Assembly: GCA_964571815.1 (NCBI GenBank)
Contig: CAZNDN010000207.1
Coordinates: 1-5,360 of the forward strand
Source of the DNA: CAZNDN01 sp964571815
GTDB lineage: Bacteria; Fibrobacterota; Chitinivibrionia; Chitinivibrionales; WJKA01
Length of the DNA stretch: 5,360 nt
Direction: 5' to 3'
A model generated the notes under the pieces. The model ran no database searches, was not told the DNA's origin, and was given only the letters and a program-made list of their open reading frames with translations. Numbering within the stretch: position 1 is the stretch's first letter; each line of letters begins with the position of its first letter. Positions 5,191 to 5,360 of this stretch are shown piece after piece. The position numbers and the translations under genes are program-made.

Positions 5191-5360
5191 ATGCGAGGCT
5201 ACAGCGCGACGGCGGTTGCCCTCTGCCTTCTGCTCCTGTGGACTGTGTGTTACCTATTCGATTACGAGCACGCGCACGAGCACGAATTGCAGTGCTGCCC
5301 TTCGCCCTCCGCCTTCGGGTTCCTTCCCCCTACTCCTCCGGCGAGAACTCTTCCTTGCCC
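5191..5360 (+). CDS. Possible partial ORF with N-terminal hydrophobic segment
   Basis: From ATG 5191 a frame stays open to the window edge: MRGYSATAVALCLLLLWTVC, then YLFDYEHAHEHELQCC and a Pro-rich tail. Residues 7-23 would make a signal peptide or membrane anchor, followed by a His-rich patch. Against a real gene, there is no Shine-Dalgarno sequence (CCTCCCGCC precedes the ATG), and much of the frame is built from low-complexity blocks such as GAGCAC hexamers and CT-rich runs. These could produce hydrophobic and EH-rich peptides by chance. The function is unknown, and the part beyond 5360 is not visible. Confidence 0.2.
   Translation, partial: MRGYSATAVALCLLLLWTVCYLFDYEHAHEHELQCCPSPSAFGFLPPTPPARTLPC
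5266..5283. repeat. Hexamer repeat GAGCAC, three units
   Basis: Units are GAGCAC, GCGCAC and GAGCAC, with one mismatch in the middle unit. ATTCG at 5256-5260 and CGAAT at 5283-5287 flank the block as an inverted repeat. Together with the heptamer array this marks the spacer upstream of zwf as rich in simple repeats. Confidence 0.65.

Larger units (their letters stand above)
5131..5360. other. Right-end intergenic-looking region with low-complexity blocks
   Basis: This stretch upstream of zwf holds short repetitive blocks: pyrimidine-rich runs (CTCTGCCTTCTGCTCC at 5221-5236; CCCTTCGCCCTCCGCCTTCG near 5298-5317) and a hexamer repeat at 5266-5283. A zwf promoter should lie here or in the heptamer array. 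TTGAAC on the minus strand (5160-5165) is a partial -35 match, but no -10 is properly spaced, so I do not call one. Confidence 0.5.

Overview
The window is a high-GC bacterial chromosomal segment with four well-supported protein genes separated by intergenic DNA that carries short repeats. The organism cannot be named from this sequence. A free-living Gram-negative-like bacterium from a less-studied GC-rich lineage would fit the composition, the possible exported TPR protein and the repeat-laden spacers, but that is inference. No RNA gene, CRISPR array, transposase or phage gene is visible, and I do not see a clear multi-gene novel system.

Layout. 1-491 has no supportable gene; it holds a 12-C homopolymer (417-428) beside an AT-rich patch. 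A perfect TATAAT (492-497) is the best promoter candidate. It is followed by a 19-codon leader ORF (575-634) with a near-ideal ribosome binding site, then a 415-residue possibly exported protein (647-1894). That protein has TPR-like helices at both ends and a long Ser/Thr/Arg-rich linker between them. The 245-bp gap 1895-2139 contains an imperfect 37-bp-period repeat and a perfect 8-bp-stem hairpin. Next, a UbiE/MenG-family methyltransferase on the minus strand (2140-2898) is divergent from a second class I SAM-dependent methyltransferase (2996-3745). They share a 97-bp spacer carrying a 10-bp direct repeat. The second methyltransferase runs tail-to-tail, with only 3 bp between stops, into glucose-6-phosphate dehydrogenase (zwf, 3749-5080, minus strand). 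Five tandem heptamers sit immediately upstream of the zwf ribosome binding site. The last 280 bp are intergenic-looking, with a hexamer repeat and an uncertain ORF open to the window edge.

Functionally, zwf opens the oxidative pentose phosphate pathway (NADPH supply). The UbiE-like enzyme points to C-methylation of a quinone or a related lipid ring, but several family signature residues are changed, so the substrate is open. The second methyltransferase resembles enzymes often found beside type III polyketide synthases, although no such partner is visible here. The genes do not form one operon. The most notable points are the leader ORF in frame with the TPR gene, the heptamer array in the zwf leader, the off-consensus UbiE-like enzyme and its divergent methyltransferase neighbour.
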